Positions 49,443-62,088 of a stretch of DNA of 64,000 nt are shown here, one piece after another. Origin of the DNA: Lates calcarifer (lineage: Eukaryota; Chordata; Actinopteri; Centropomidae); the NCBI RefSeq assembly GCF_001640805.2, contig NC_066850.1:6124556-6188555 (forward strand). The letters run 5' to 3'. Below the pieces are notes generated by a model, which saw nothing but the letters and a program-made list of their open reading frames with translations, had not been told where the DNA came from and ran no database searches. The first letter of the stretch is position 1, and each line of letters begins with the position of its first letter. A program made the position numbers and the translations under genes.

Positions 49443-52400
49443 GTATGAACTACATTTCATATGATGCAGTTTTACTCCGGTTAGACGATCAACTATAATA
49501 TTTTATCGCTTAGAAACAATCTATCTGGAAGTCACGGGAAGGCACGCATCAAAATGAGGAAAGCTGGGCGATTACAGTCATAAAAAAGAGGCCCTGTTAC
49601 TGCCAAAATAAGGAGATATTAATGTTCGATACTGGAGCGTATTTATCCTGGGGAAAAAACATACTCTACAGGTCTTCAGATTTTGGGATTTAGCAGATTT
49701 AAAATCAGAACGCAAATTTAAATTCAATTTAGTAAACTGAAATCTAATACAGTCTGAGACTTTTTTCTGCTGTCTTCTGGCTTTACTCATAAATAGTCTG
49801 AACAGGTTAAATATGGTCGAAATGAAATTAAAAACTATTACAATATTACTAAATTCATTTGCCCATCATTATATTTAAGTCAGTTGAATGCCGTAGTGGC
49901 TATTTGAATTTATTCTATTTAATTAATGCTGGAGGTTTGTGGTATGTAATCCTGATCACGTTGCACCTGCTTCTATTTACTTTTAAATACAAAGGGAATA
50001 TAGTGCAAGTACCAAGGTTTTAGCAGCCTTACCCTGTGGATTCATACCGAGTATGATGTCTTGAACATTTTTTAATTTGACATTGGTAGACTCTAACTGC
50101 CATTAAATTGTAAGTTCTTAAAGTATGAAAAACTCGCCGTAGAAATGAGAAATAAAGAAATAAAATTGGAATAACAGTGATTTTTTTTTAAAGAGCAGGA
50201 TTTGCATCTTGTTTTAAAGGCCTCTCGCCTTATAATTACGTAGTCAAACATGTCAGGTTGCATGACTGATCGAGAATTTGGATCTTGCTGCAAGACTTAG
50301 AGGAGTGACAAATCCTCCTGAAATAACCGTGAAGTTGAGGACTTGTAGACTCCCTGTTCAGACAAATGCGATTAACTGGAGGGACTTTGGAGCTGCTCTG
50401 AGGTTAAATTAACGATGGCAGAGACAAAAGGCAATCCGGGCTGTGCAATGTTTCCATTTCAATAGAATAAAGCATGTTAGTAAATTCACATGCTGAATAA
50501 TAATGGGGGGAAATAATTACCTCATAAAGATCCCTTTAGATTTGTTTGCCGTAGTCAGTGTTATCGTTTAAATATTTCGTTCTTTTAATCTTCAGTCTCA
50601 CAGAAATATTCCGTTATGAACTTGTATTATTTATTGGTATAGCTGCACAGAAGCATTTTAAGACTGATTATAGTGTTACTATTGTCCATTAAAGAGGAAA
50701 ATAAGAAATTAGAATCCCCTTTGACAGAGAGGCTACATAATTACTGAAAATACTGAAAATATGTTTAAAAAAATTAATAATTTTCACATGATCCTCCTGG
50801 AAAAAAGGGTGGTTCCAGTTTATATAGTATAATACAGGTGGGCTTTGTATTTTTACAGCTGGCATCAATGACACATCAAAACAGGATGACTTTGTATGTC
50901 CTATTGACCAGATATTTGATCAAACAAAACTCATATTTACAGAAGAATTAAAAATAAAAAATAAACACTAGGTCTACATGAATAAACATACTTTGACATG
51001 ATATTCATATAATCTATGGATAATTTAATAACTAAAACCAACCAATATTTTCATTCAGGAAAAATGTACTTGTTTTTCCTCTGTGTCATGGGTCATAGAC
51101 ACTCTTAGGCAATGATATATAACAAAAATTTCATGAACCTCCATTTTTAACTAATTAAGGTATGGAAAAACAAGACATGGACAAGCCCTTACAGGACACA
51201 GGTTCTTTTCGACTTGGCTTTTTAGTGGTATTGATTTCCCCAGGAAATGGCAATGGGAGTCTTGTTCAGGGAGCCATTTGGGCGTCTGAGGAAACACTTA
51301 GTACACGGTTTTGATCGCAGGAATCAATGGGAGCTCCACACACTGCAGGGCCCAGGATGAGGGAGCTAATGGCTGAACCAAGGGTGGGGCGTCCGGGCCC
51401 TGGCAGGAAAGAGCTGAGGACGCTAGCCTCTCGAATTCAGATTATCTGCAGTGCAAGGATGCTTTTGACAACACATTCAAGGTCAGGAGATGGACTGAAG
51501 GTTATCTCTCAGCTGCAGTTTTGTTTATCATAATTTGTATGTACCTTTTATTCATACTGGACTGCTAATATTGAGCTGAACAGAGAGAGGGATTGCCAGA
51601 ATTATATTTTTTGTAGTTTTTGTGTGAAATGCCTCGTGTGGTCATTAGACAGGCATTTTGCAACAGAAGATGAGTAGCAACAGTGTCCACATCTGATTCT
51701 GACTGCAGCCATTTTCTGGGATTTGTGGTTTAGATGAGGATGAGATACCGGTGAACTGCAGGCTTGCGATCAGTCCAGGGACATCAAATGCCAAATTTTA
51801 ACCCAGCTTCAACTGAGCATACACTGTATTTGTGGGAAAGACGACAAAAGCCTCCAAGCTGTCTGCTAATTTTACTTGTGTAGTCGGATATTTAGCTTAA
51901 ACGCTTGCTTTAGACCACTGAGATGAAAACCCAACTTATTTTATCACAGACCTTAAAATATAAAAATAGGCTGTTCAGGCAATATTTTTTTTACTGTACA
52001 TTTCTATTTAAATCTGCAAAGATGAAATAGGCCTAATACTGACTTGCTGCATGGAGTCGGTGACAGCATGTCTCTGGTCAGTGTAATAATGCTAATCTAT
52101 GGAGTGAATTAAGAGGTCAAGTTTAGGGTGTTGCCCCTTTGAGGTGCAGGGGGAATATAAAGAGATTACCTATAAGAGCCCTCTCTTTACTGACCTTATG
52201 TTTCAGACTTTAATAGTTTGAATAATAGAGCATGAAAGTTCAGTTTAGAAATGTTTGTAACCTCATTGTGTCTTCAGTAGTAGATAATGTAGACTTGTTT
52301 ACATGTATTTTATTAGTTGTATTCAGTGTTTGCTTACTGGAATCTAGTTAGAATTATTACATTTGAGTGATTTTGTTTTTTAATACTGAAGACAGTTATT

Positions 52401-53150
52401 TGGTCTAATGTAAAGAGGAAAATGAAGCAGCCATATGGTTTAAATCACCAAAATCTAAAAGATGAAGTTTGTTGTTTGTTTGTTGATGGGAAATGTGTGA
52501 GCAATATCTTGGCTGTCAGTGTTCATCTTGTAATCTGGTAAAATTCCTTGCTGAGTCATCAGCACTTCAAACAAAGCAAAAATATCCAATTGGAAGACCA
52601 CCCAAAAATCTAAATAATATTGCCACACAAGCTGCAATAATTGATTTATAACCATATCACGTGTTCACATTTGATAATAGGACAGTCATCTGCTTTATAG
52701 TTTCATCACCTATCAACCTTAACTTGCCTTTCCAAGAAATCTTAAAATGGCAGTGCAGGTGATTAGCAGTGAACAATTAGATGAGGCTTGTTTTTCACTG
52801 GTAGGATTGACTGAACCTATATATAGTTGCCCACATTAAGACATACTAGCCTTTGACCTCTTACTCAATGCGTGGATCAATCCCCTGCAGTGCAGTGCAT
52901 CTTGAGTTAAGCTGATGTCACTGCAACACTGTGGACATATTGAAGGCTGTGGATGCTTCTCTTCCTGTTTCACATCAGTTATTCACTTGCTCTTGAATCT
53001 CTGTCCCTCCTTCTCTCACTTTCTCTCTCCAGGCCATTGTTTCCACTCTCTTCTTGAGGGTCAGTGGTCTAGTTTGCATAGTTTTGTTTCCCTTGGCTGA
53101 CTATCCTCACAGGGCTGACTAGCTGGCTGAGGTGTTGGGGTGATAATGAC
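49443..53150. other. Region between the putative exon and mir-183
   Basis: AT-rich sequence without recognisable genes or repeats. If the 49-kb element starts the primary microRNA transcript, this would be its intron or 5' part. Confidence 0.45.
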
Positions 53151-53152
53151 TC

Positions 53153-53232
53153 CTGTTCTGTGTATGGCACTGGTAGAATTCACTGTGAGAGCTCACTATC
53201 AGTGAATTACCATAGGGCCATAAACAGAGCAG
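53153..53232 (+). ncRNA. mir183: mir-183 precursor hairpin
   Basis: The 5' arm at 53163-53184 begins TATGGCACTGGTAGAATTCA, identical to miR-183-5p. The 3' arm at 53202-53223 begins GTGAATTACC and ends GGGCCATAA, as in miR-183-3p with a small change in the middle. The flanks CTGTTCTG and ACAGAGCAG pair at the base. It is the first member of the 183/96/182 cluster, which acts in hair cells, photoreceptors and other sensory cells. It lies between ube2h and nrf1 as in mammals. Confidence 0.97.
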
Positions 53233-53446
53233 AGAAAGAACCACTTGATGATGCCCGTCCATAGTGGCTTACACTCTGTGGCTGTCCTTTCTTGTGCTTG
53301 TGGGTGGAGTGAATGTGATGTAATGGCTCTGGTGCGGTTGCATGAGCTGAGCTGCACACGTCGTCTCGCTGGGTACTTCGACATCTGTCTGTGCTGATGT
53401 GTCTCTGTAACAACAGCTGCTTGCGTTTGGATGACACTCCTCTTCT

Positions 53447-53524
53447 TTGCCCATTTTGGCACTAGCACATTTTTGCTTCTGTATATATACTTTGAGCAAT
53501 TATGTGTAGTGCCAATATAGGACA
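53447..53524 (+). ncRNA. mir96: mir-96 precursor hairpin
   Basis: The 5' arm at 53455-53477 begins TTTGGCACTAGCACATTTTT, the mature miR-96-5p with the intact seed TTGGCAC. The 3' arm from 53498 has ATGTGTAGTGCCAATAT, close to miR-96-3p. The loop is AT-rich (gtatatatac). Seed mutations of miR-96 cause hearing loss in human and mouse; here the seed is unchanged. The mature start lies 292 bp after that of mir-183. Confidence 0.97.
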
Positions 53525-53907
53525 AGATAGACTTCCATCATTGGATTCTAATCTTCTCTGTATCTGTACATGTTTTGTTGTCTCTCAGTGAAAAATTGTG
53601 AATGATTGACCCCTGAATTCTCCTCACTGTCCCCTGTGAGTCATATTCTCCTACTGGTTGTCCTTTCATGTAATTTAGTCATCATGACCTGACTGTACAA
53701 GAACTTTCAGTGGATCTGGATGTGCTGATTCTTACAGTATAACATCATATATTCTAGTCTCTCAGTGTATTAAAGGTAACTCTTCTTGCTAAGCTTTTCT
53801 AATCAAGATTTATGCCATCTCATCTCAGCGGGTTCCTCGTATCGATCTGAGTCACCCCACATCCTGAGAAACCGTGTTTATGGCTCACGAGGGTCTGAAG
53901 AGGCCTG

Positions 53908-54003
53908 GCAGCTCTCTGGTGGTGTTTGGCAATGGTAGAACTCACACTGGTGAGGCAGATGGATCCGGTGGTTCTAGACTTGCCAACTACTGCTTGAGAG
54001 CGT
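53908..54003 (+). ncRNA. mir182: mir-182 precursor hairpin
   Basis: The 5' arm at 53925-53948 begins TTTGGCAATGGTAGAACTCA, matching miR-182-5p. The 3' arm at 53969-53989 begins TGGTTCTAGACTTGCC, matching miR-182-3p. It is the third member of the cluster, 470 bp after mir-96, all on the plus strand and so probably made from one primary transcript. Confidence 0.97.
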
Positions 54004-54654
54004 CGACCAGCTATAAACCGACGCAGACAAAAACCAGTCCCAAGCGGGGAAAAACATCTTAAGGGCGTTTTAGCCAGTGAGTGAGTGGCTGATGGTGGTG
54101 AAGGGTGGGGTGAGACTCTGTTCCTCCCCTGCGCAACCCAGCCTCAAAGCTCCAGTGACTCTTTGCGGGACTTCAGGATATGGACTGTACAACACCTGGG
54201 AGAAATATTGTTTTGAAATTTTGGTTATCAACACGTACGCTGATGCGGGGAACCCATATTAAAAGGATGAGATGTTGATATTTTGGAAGCAGAGGAGTTA
54301 GAAAATAACTTTAAACTGTATCACAATTGAAATGTGGAGAAGGGGCTGTAATTCAATTACAACGATATGTCTCAGTTGGTATATCAGGTGTCAGCTTGCA
54401 ACGTATTTTAAAACACTTGCTAGGATGTGGAGGATGAACAACGTCCTCACTGACAAGAACAAAAAATGAAATTTGGATCCAAAAATCAATGGAAGTGTTT
54501 TTTTTAAATAGGAGTTTCCGGTGGAATCAATGCAAAGACGCCTGTCAGCACATCCTAAATCCTTCAGTCTGTACATCACTTGCTCAGAGAGAAGTGATGG
54601 TTGACCATCTTCATTCTATCCCCAAATGAGAGAACCAAATCTTGTAGTTTTTCT

Positions 54655-54800
54655 CAGAAAAAAACAATTTTAAGATGTCACCTTGGGCTTTAGGAACTTG
54701 TGATTGGCTTTTTCCTGTAATTTCCTGATGAAAAATAGCAAAAAAAAAAAAAATCAACTCAATAATCAACAATGAAAATAACCATTGGCTGCATCCCTAC
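54655..54800. repeat. Dispersed repeat, copy A (same family as 59.5-59.7 kb)
   Basis: Contains AAGATGTCACCTTGGGCTTT, then an A-run, then CAACAATGAAAATAACCATT and 'ggctgcatccct'. The order matches the copy in the last nrf1 intron and a common teleost repeat that ends in variants of 'aataatcgttagttgcagccc'. It is degenerate. Confidence 0.55.
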
Positions 54801-55187
54801 ATGCATTTAATCTAGTGGCTTGTTGTTTCTTCCACGCTAATTACGTTATGATGATAATGGATTCCTCTCTTCATCAGTCAGTCTCGTCTTCAGGTTTGCC
54901 AAATGCTGTTAGATCATGTGAGTGCAGTTCTGCAGCACGAGGGACTCTGTGGTTGACTTCATGTGCAGAGCCCTCGGCTTTTCTACCTTCAGCCAAACCA
55001 TCCGGGGGTTCCTCTCTTAGCTCTGTGGCATAATTGGCAAACTGTGCGGTGTCATCTTACCCTTCTCTTTCAATGCTGCCTTTTTCCCTCCTCCCATTTT
55101 CCCAAAACGAAAAAGGGTGGAGAAGGAGGTGAGTCTTTCTCAGATGTGAGTTTGGTTTGCTGTAACAAGTCCATTGACAGTATGGCT

Positions 55188-55205
55188 AAAAAAAAAAAAA
55201 AAAAA
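55188..55205. repeat. Poly-A tract
   Basis: A run of 18 A; simple repeat in intergenic DNA. Confidence 0.85.
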
Positions 55206-55931
55206 GCTGCTGCAGACTGAGCTTCATATATCTGGGTCAGGGTCTGCTAATGTAGGTGACAGGGGGATCTGGGGATTAAAACCTCTTTATCTGCCTTTGC
55301 ATAAATCCTGCTTTATAGCCTACACTTCAGCTTTAGCTAATATGATTTGTATTGTTACCAGTTTGCCTGCAGGCTAGCTATATTTGATCTACATGGACAT
55401 CACCATCGGACCTATACAGAGGCTCTTTTGCTTTTGTGCAGGCCAGCCATTAAAGGAGAAAGAGAGCGGGTAAGTGCTGAGATTGTGGTGATATATAGAC
55501 TAGTTGACATAGAAGATCACAACTCCAGCTGTTATCCGCTGTATAACTGATTCAGGTTAACTATTTTGTATTGTATTGTGTTGTATTTACAGAACATATC
55601 AGGCACATATGACATGTATATGTAACCACGCCACATGAATGTAGCAAGTGTTCTCAATTTGTTGTGTGTGTGCGCACCTGCTGACTTTTATCTCTAAAAT
55701 AACATTGTTTTCTATCATACAAATTCCCTTTATCTGTAATGCAAATAAATACTTTGAAAAGACTGATCCATTGTGTCGGACTCCCTCTAACGATCTTCTC
55801 TGCAGCAAAGTGCATTGTGGGATAACCCTTGTCAATGCGAGGCCTTCTCCAGATGGGCCGTGCAGCTCAGGTTACACCGCATTTTTCAGTGCCCCCTCTA
55901 TCCCACAGCCCCCCTGGCCCCTTTCTCCATC

Positions 55932-55959
55932 TCGCTCTCTTTCTCTCTCTCTCGCTGAT

Positions 55960-55999
<40 letters not shown>
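55932..55999. repeat. Compound (CT)n-(CA)n microsatellite
   Basis: A CT-rich run at 55932-55953 is followed by about 19 CA units at 55961-55999. Confidence 0.9.
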
Positions 56000-56004
<5 letters not shown>

Positions 56005-57882
56005 TTCCTGGGTGGGTAGAGTCAGGCTGAGACAGTGCTTCGCCTGTGTTCTAATGCAGGCTGCAGAGCATTAGTGAAATGAGATTATCATCGTTCTTAC
56101 GCAGTGTCTGGGCTGGAGGTGGACAGAGGTGTGAGTTGGGGAAGGTGAGGATGCCATTATTAGACCATTAGACTGCATGATGGGTGAAGACGCCTCATCA
56201 GCAACATGTCTGCTGATGCTCAGTCTTCATGGGAAGCTCTGCATGAGGCTCAGACGTGTAGTTGGATTGATTTTACTAAAAGTATTTACGATGCAGTATT
56301 TCTGCTTTTCTCCCCCGTATTTTCACAGATGAGGAAACTGCTTCCATCTTAGGCCAGTGGAGCACAGATAGCTCAAAAACAGTATTCGTCTTTAAGGAAC
56401 ATAATTTAAATGTTTCCAGTTGCAGAATCCATTTCCTTGTATCAGAGGGATGGTTTCTCAAGATGTGGTCCAACCCAATGCTCAGGATGAGGGGTAGGAG
56501 ATTATTTCTTGTTAGAACAAGTGGGGGCTTGGACAGTGAGCAGTTTGTGCATATGTGTGCGTGTCCATGTGGTGTGTGTGCATGCGTGTGGGGGTGTAGG
56601 GCCTGGGATGCACGTATTAAGAAACGATTAGTGGAGATTAAAGCTCTGCCCCAGAGTCTGCCTGCACGACTCCAGGCAACAAGAATGACCAACCCCTCCC
56701 TTCTCACCCTGCAGTGCCCCCTGTGGAGCCCAGGCCACTGAAGCCCTGGCTGCAGCCTCGTCCACCGGCTGGGGAGGATCAATAGCGCTGCCTCTCCTCT
56801 GCCCAGTGATCTTCCACCGCTAAACCTATTGCCCCCATTGCGGAGTGCAAGCACTCACTCTGTAGCCTGACTGCCTAGATTGGATGGTTTTAATGACATT
56901 CAATCAGGTTCAAAGTCAGTTGATGGATGTGATGATTGGAAGAGTGCACTGCGGTGTGGTGCACAATGATGTAACTTGTAACAAAGTCGCACGCAATGCA
57001 GCGCTGGCTCTTTCCTTGTAAAAGCATACCTCTGAGTGCAAGAATGATAACCCTAAAGAATGTTAAAAAACACCTACAGTATGTATGGCATTAAATAATG
57101 ATAACATAACTCTGATGAAGGTCATTTATTTGATGAGAGTTTAACAAATTGAATTAACTGCAGTATTGGTTGTGGATTTGGCTGAAAACACTAAATGTGT
57201 GAACTATAGCAACTTTTATTTGGATAAATTTACTTTTCCTAAATGTGTGCTGAGATGTCATGGCATGGCTGAGAGTGTCTGCAGAACCATGTCAGTCATA
57301 AATGTAGTATTTAAGTTCATTTAAATGTTAACTGAAGGGCTGGCATTTGTCAGTCAATATCTTCACAAGCTCTGTCCATTTTTGAACCGGTGCCATTTTA
57401 TAACTCAGTTGTTTTTTGCTTTAATGATATAGCTGAAAGGTTTGAATGCAGACAGAGATAGAGATAGAGGAGGGAGAGGCTTAGGTAGTGTGAGGTACAG
57501 CTTTTCCAAGAAAGCTTGCTAATAAGAACTCCTTAATCTGCAGTAACAGTTTGATGCGCATGCGTGCCAAACAACTACAATGACCCAAACATTCCAGTTT
57601 TCTCTTCACTTTGCAGACCACACCATGCACTGATGATGACAGTCAGAATAAAACATAAAACAAGAAGGAAAATTAGATATTTTCATCTGTGTGAATGCAA
57701 CCTGGTTCAGCTTTAATCTGGAGAAAGAGCGGGATATACACTGACGCCTGATAGATTAAGGCCTGAACGCTTCTCTCTCTGTCCTACTCTGCAACAGAAG
57801 GGCCCTGCTAGCAAATCCCAGGCTTTAAAGCAGAGGAGGTTCGGGCAGCTTATGATGTAATCATGGCCCTGTCTGTCACGGC

Positions 57883-57935
57883 AGGGAAGGGGGGGTGGTG
57901 TGTGTGTGTGCGGGGGGGTGGGGGTGTAATTGGGT
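57883..57935. repeat. G-rich tract with TG repeat
   Basis: Several runs of four to seven G flank a short TG repeat. Four or more such runs in 50 bp could form a G-quadruplex on the plus strand. It lies downstream of nrf1 or inside a long form of its 3' UTR. Confidence 0.65.
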
Positions 57936-58199
57936 TTTGTGGCAACTGTATCACTGGGAAATGAAGAGAAATGCATTAGTCCTAAAAAAGGAGGAGATGA
58001 GGTTGTGAAGTTGAAACCAGTGAAACCCAGATGTTTTAACGCTGTGTGTGTTTTATTTACTATAATGGAAGAGGTGGGAAAGGTTATTGGTGTGCAAGTC
58101 AAATATTGACTAATGTAGCTTTGACAATTCATTCATTGCTTGATGGTTAGGCTTTTGGATGAAGAGTGTACTGTTAAATAAGAAACAGTATGAATGGTG

Positions 58200-59213
58200 A
58201 ACAGCAGCCATTCTATTGGACTTTATTTTTCAAATACACAAATTTGGTGAGTGTTGAACCAACTGTTACAGCTGCATCGAACTAAGTCGATTCTTGGCAA
58301 GCACATTTTTTAAGTTATAAGATTTAAAGAAATGCTTTGCATCACAAATACTGCAGTTCCTGTCCCTGTATGACCAACTTCCTGTGATATACAAAGTGAT
58401 GCAGACCATCAAGTCCTAAGTGACATACAAAGTAGTTCATGTTAAAAAATAACATACTAACGGTTGCTCCTATCCATGCACTGTAAATAAGTGGATTTGG
58501 TAGACAAAATGGTTGCTTCAAGAGGTCAGCTCAAGCAATCCAGCAGTAAAAAACACCTTGATGTATATCCTGAGTCTTCACAAATCTTGGCATGTGCATG
58601 GACAACAGTAAAACAGCACAGGGGAACGCACATGACAAGACAGCATTTCAATGTGACGTTTTATCATCTAATGTGAGAAAAATGTCTGGGAGTGTCTGCA
58701 GCTCAGAGTTTTAGATGAGCTGAGGTTTAAAGAGTGACATTTAGAATAGCGATCGAGGACATGGGAAACAAGGGGGAGTGATTTCTGACTATGGCACTTC
58801 ATTGTAAATGTATCCCTAAAAACAGAACAGTCAAGCACACAGACTATGCGGAAAATGAAGAACAGTGAGAATTAACACATTCTGAGTGAAGCAGTGGTGG
58901 CTTTCCTCCCAGGCTTTTTGGTTCATCTTTGTTTTAATTAAAGGTTAATTGTAAAGAAATAAATACTAAATACTCAACACCATAGAGCTAAAAAAAAACA
59001 TGAAGCTAAATGGGAAAAAAATTACACCAACAAAAGCAATATCTTTACATAGTAAACACAATGCATTGATAACTCAGTTTTACCTTCCCCGCAGATGTAA
59101 ATTTAAAAATATATTTGACATTGTACACAGCATGATGTCTTGGAAAACAGTAGGATAGACAAATCTCCAAGGTGGCCATTCAGTGCCTTCTACTCTTTCC
59201 AGGGTCTTAATTG
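58200..59213 (-). other. nrf1 3' UTR (approximate)
   Basis: AT-rich sequence follows the nrf1 stop on the minus strand. AATAAA signals on that strand (plus TTTATT) occur at 58222-58227 and 58052-58057, with others near 57.2 kb. The true end is uncertain. Confidence 0.35.
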
Positions 59214-62058
59214 TCACTGCTCCAGGGTCACAACCTCCACTGCCTGGCCGTCCAGAGTGACAGTGTTGTCTATGCGCGTGGCAACAGGTGCCATGGCAAC
59301 CTGGACGGGCCGGTTGCCCTGTGCAAGGCTGGTCACTACAGTCTGGTACATGCTGACTGGAATCTGGACCAGGCCTGAGGAAAAGAAGTAGGACATTCTG
59401 GATTTAGACACAGAGCACCAGCGTCTTAATAATGCCGAGCAAAGATCAATGCCATTGAACTTACACTTATTTCTAGTTTATCTATCTGTAGCTGTGATGA
59501 CTGCTGATGCTAATTGACAACTATTCTGACAGCTTAGTTGATTATTTAAGTCATCAATCAGGAAACTGCTAAGTTTTGAAGGCTGAACAAAACAAGCAAT
59601 TTGAAGACATCACCTTAGGTTCTGGGAAATGATAATGGGCCTTCTTCAATATTTTATAGACTAACACAATTGATCAATTAAAAAAGCAATCAACAGATTA
59701 ATCAATAATGAAAATAATCACTAAATGCAGCCCCTGTACTGACAAATATTGCTCATTCAGTCTTTGCTGCTGTGGAGTCACTCTAGTCCAGGTAGTTGTC
59801 TATGACAGGAGGCAGCCATGTTACACAGACTGCATTTCTGAACAATGGCACAATTGAACGTCCTCAGCTTGCTTCCCCCATGCCCAGCTGTGTGTGTGTG
59901 TCTGCCTGTAGGGATTATTGCTGCAGTCACGTGGGCCTCTGCCCCACCCTACAAGCTGTCACAGTGTCACAGGCAGGCAACAAGGTCAGTGTAGGGGATG
60001 GCTCATGCCCGCTCCCATTACTGCTGGACACTGAACGCACCAAATACACGTTACACATGAATCCTCTCAGATACACGTGAGATGACACAAGGCTGCTTTC
60101 AAATATATTTCAGTCCCTACAATATTTAAAGAGTAAAAAATAAACCATGGATCATGATTATAATTCATCTTTAGTTCCCATAAAAATAAAATAAGAACCC
60201 TTTTGTCAGGTTGGTAATTGTTGGGTCTCTAATGTGGTCTCTTGCTAAGCCCACTCACTGGTGATTTGTGACAGGGTTAAGTTGTAGTTGATGCAGGTAA
60301 TTGTGTTGGCAGTGATTATGGAGGAGGGCTTAGGGATGAGGGCATTGGCCTGGCACTGTGACGTACAGACACAGCGCAGTTACTGAGTGAAGTGCCTACC
60401 CTGGCCACTCGAACGTGGTTACTAAGACATTAAGGGCCTTGTCTGGTGTGGCCATGTGTGTGTATTTGTATTTGTGTGTGTGAGTGTGTCAGCATGCTTG
60501 TGTCAGTGAAGGGCTGCTACACAAGCCAATCAGCAGTGTCTGGGCCAGTGCACTTCAAACGGTGCTCTCCACTCCTGTGTAGCACTACACTGATTAGCTA
60601 AGGTCAATAGTTGGGAGAAGGACTGGCTTTGGCAGTTTGGCTCCATTAGTTGTTTAAGTGAACTATTGCAGCAAATGACCCCTTTGAAAGCAAGACGTCA
60701 AACAACAAAGACTGCAGAAGTTAGATTTCAGTAACTTGAATTTACATTAGTGTACAAATGTGCAAATATAGACTGGCAGTGCAGGGTATGGACAGTAAGA
60801 GGAAGACACAGAGACAGATAGATACTTAGGGATGTACACATTGCCTGAGTATCCTTGTATATGGTGATAGTGTATACATGTGCACATGTATATAGACAAG
60901 CAAGAGAACCTGGGGTTGTGTGCTGACAGCTGGCCCAGTGATTAGACCATGGACTGATAATGGAGTAGATCAAAGCTCTTTAGGAGGGCCCCTGAGGGAC
61001 CTGCTGATGCCCCTGGACCAGTGTACTTAGTATAAGTGTGTATCCCGTTAAATAGTAGCACTGATTAGAAGAAATCATGAATAAGAGCATGACTGACAGC
61101 TTGACAAGACGTATAGCGAAACCATTTGCCTGGGTGGAACTTCCTGTTTGATATCTACATTTGTTAGCATTATGCATTTAGGTAATGATAAAAGAATATA
61201 AAAAACTATCAATATATATTAAGAATGTGTCGAATCGTAACTTGAATCTATACATCTGTATTCATGTGCAATAGTATACTGGTATTTACAGACTACATTT
61301 GGTAATCAGCATTAGATTAGCAACATAGCTCTTCCATCCTGCACTGAGGATATTGACTGAAGATGGGCTTAAAATGGTTTCTAATGCTATCCAACAAGGA
61401 TGTGAGGCTGTCACTACAAACTGTTCCAATCCCATCTGACATACACTGCCGCAGCAGTGCATGCAGTATGCATGTGAGGAGGTTGACAGTAGGGTCACGC
61501 ATCTAACGTATCATTAAAAGAAGGGGGACACACACACACAAAAACACACAGTCTGTCACATCAGCACAGAGTAGATTAGAGTGTAGGAGCTCAGTGGTCT
61601 CACCGCAGTGCTACTGCAGGAAAGCTTACACTTATTAAGACTAATTAGAAATGCCATTGGCTGGGGAACACACACAAGCACCAATTAGTAAAGATGTGAT
61701 GCCAGAATATCACAGTAGGAAGAAACTAGTTGAACTAATGAAAAAAGAAAAAGAAGAGTGTTGGAGCTTTTTATTGTCAATAAATTTCATATACGATATT
61801 CATATCAAGCCAGAAGGAAATATAACAAAAGTAACCTTATACCATATATGACGCTACAGTATGTAAATAGAGGTGTATTTTGCATGTTGTCTAAGTGGTT
61901 GCTGTGTCAATGATAACATTAAGGATGAATATGTACCTGTGGCATCCTGAACTCCAGCTAGTGCCCCAACAGCAGCTGCTGTCTCTGCCAGGACAATCTG
62001 CCCTCCGCCTTGTAGAGTGGCCTCTGCCAATGTTGCTACAGCATGGGCTGCTGCCTCA
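59214..62058 (-). CDS. nrf1: Nuclear respiratory factor 1, last two coding exons (partial)
   Basis: Exon 62058-61937 encodes (S)EAAAHAVATLAEATLQGG... to VQDATG. The last exon, 59374-59214, encodes LVQIPVSMYQTVVTSLAQG through GQAVEVVTLEQ and the stop. Both match the C-terminal transactivation region of NRF1. The phases agree (1 nt + 40 codons + 1 nt, then 2 nt + 52 codons + stop). NRF1 binds GCGCATGCGC-type promoter sites as a dimer and drives nuclear genes for mitochondria, proteasome and other housekeeping functions; the zebrafish mutant was named 'not really finished' for its eye defect. The DNA-binding domain and the N-terminus lie beyond the right edge. The acceptor of the penultimate exon abuts a TG repeat. 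Confidence 0.95.
59503..59738. repeat. Dispersed repeat, copy B, in the last nrf1 intron
   Basis: Contains GAAGACATCACCTTAGGTTC, 'gatcaattaaaaaagcaat', 'caataatgaaaataatcac' and ends 'aatgcagccc'. It shares order and motifs with the copy at 54.7 kb and with a very common teleost repeat. It has diverged by point changes. Confidence 0.6.
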
Positions 62059-62063
62059 CTGCA

Positions 62064-62088
62064 ACACACACACACACACACACACACA
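62064..62088. repeat. (CA)n microsatellite against an nrf1 splice acceptor
   Basis: On the minus strand this is a (TG)12 run directly followed by TTGCAG, the 3' splice site of the nrf1 penultimate exon. It therefore takes the place of the usual polypyrimidine tract. Confidence 0.9.

Larger units (their letters stand above)
54801..58199. other. Intergenic region between the mir cluster and nrf1
   Basis: No gene was recognised. It holds an A-run (55188-55205), CT/CA repeats and a G-rich tract (57883-57935). An uninterrupted minus-strand frame of 192 codons at 56276-56854 lacks any domain or codon signature and is taken as chance. Confidence 0.5.

Noticed and set aside
53874..54062. Short open frame over mir-182
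   Set aside because: The conservation here is explained by the microRNA hairpin. The frame has no independent support.
56276..56854. Minus-strand open frame of 192 codons
   Set aside because: No domain, no family resemblance and low-complexity HTHAHTPHGHAH from a CA/TG-rich stretch. It has no splice or promoter context and looks like a chance open frame in GC-richer DNA.
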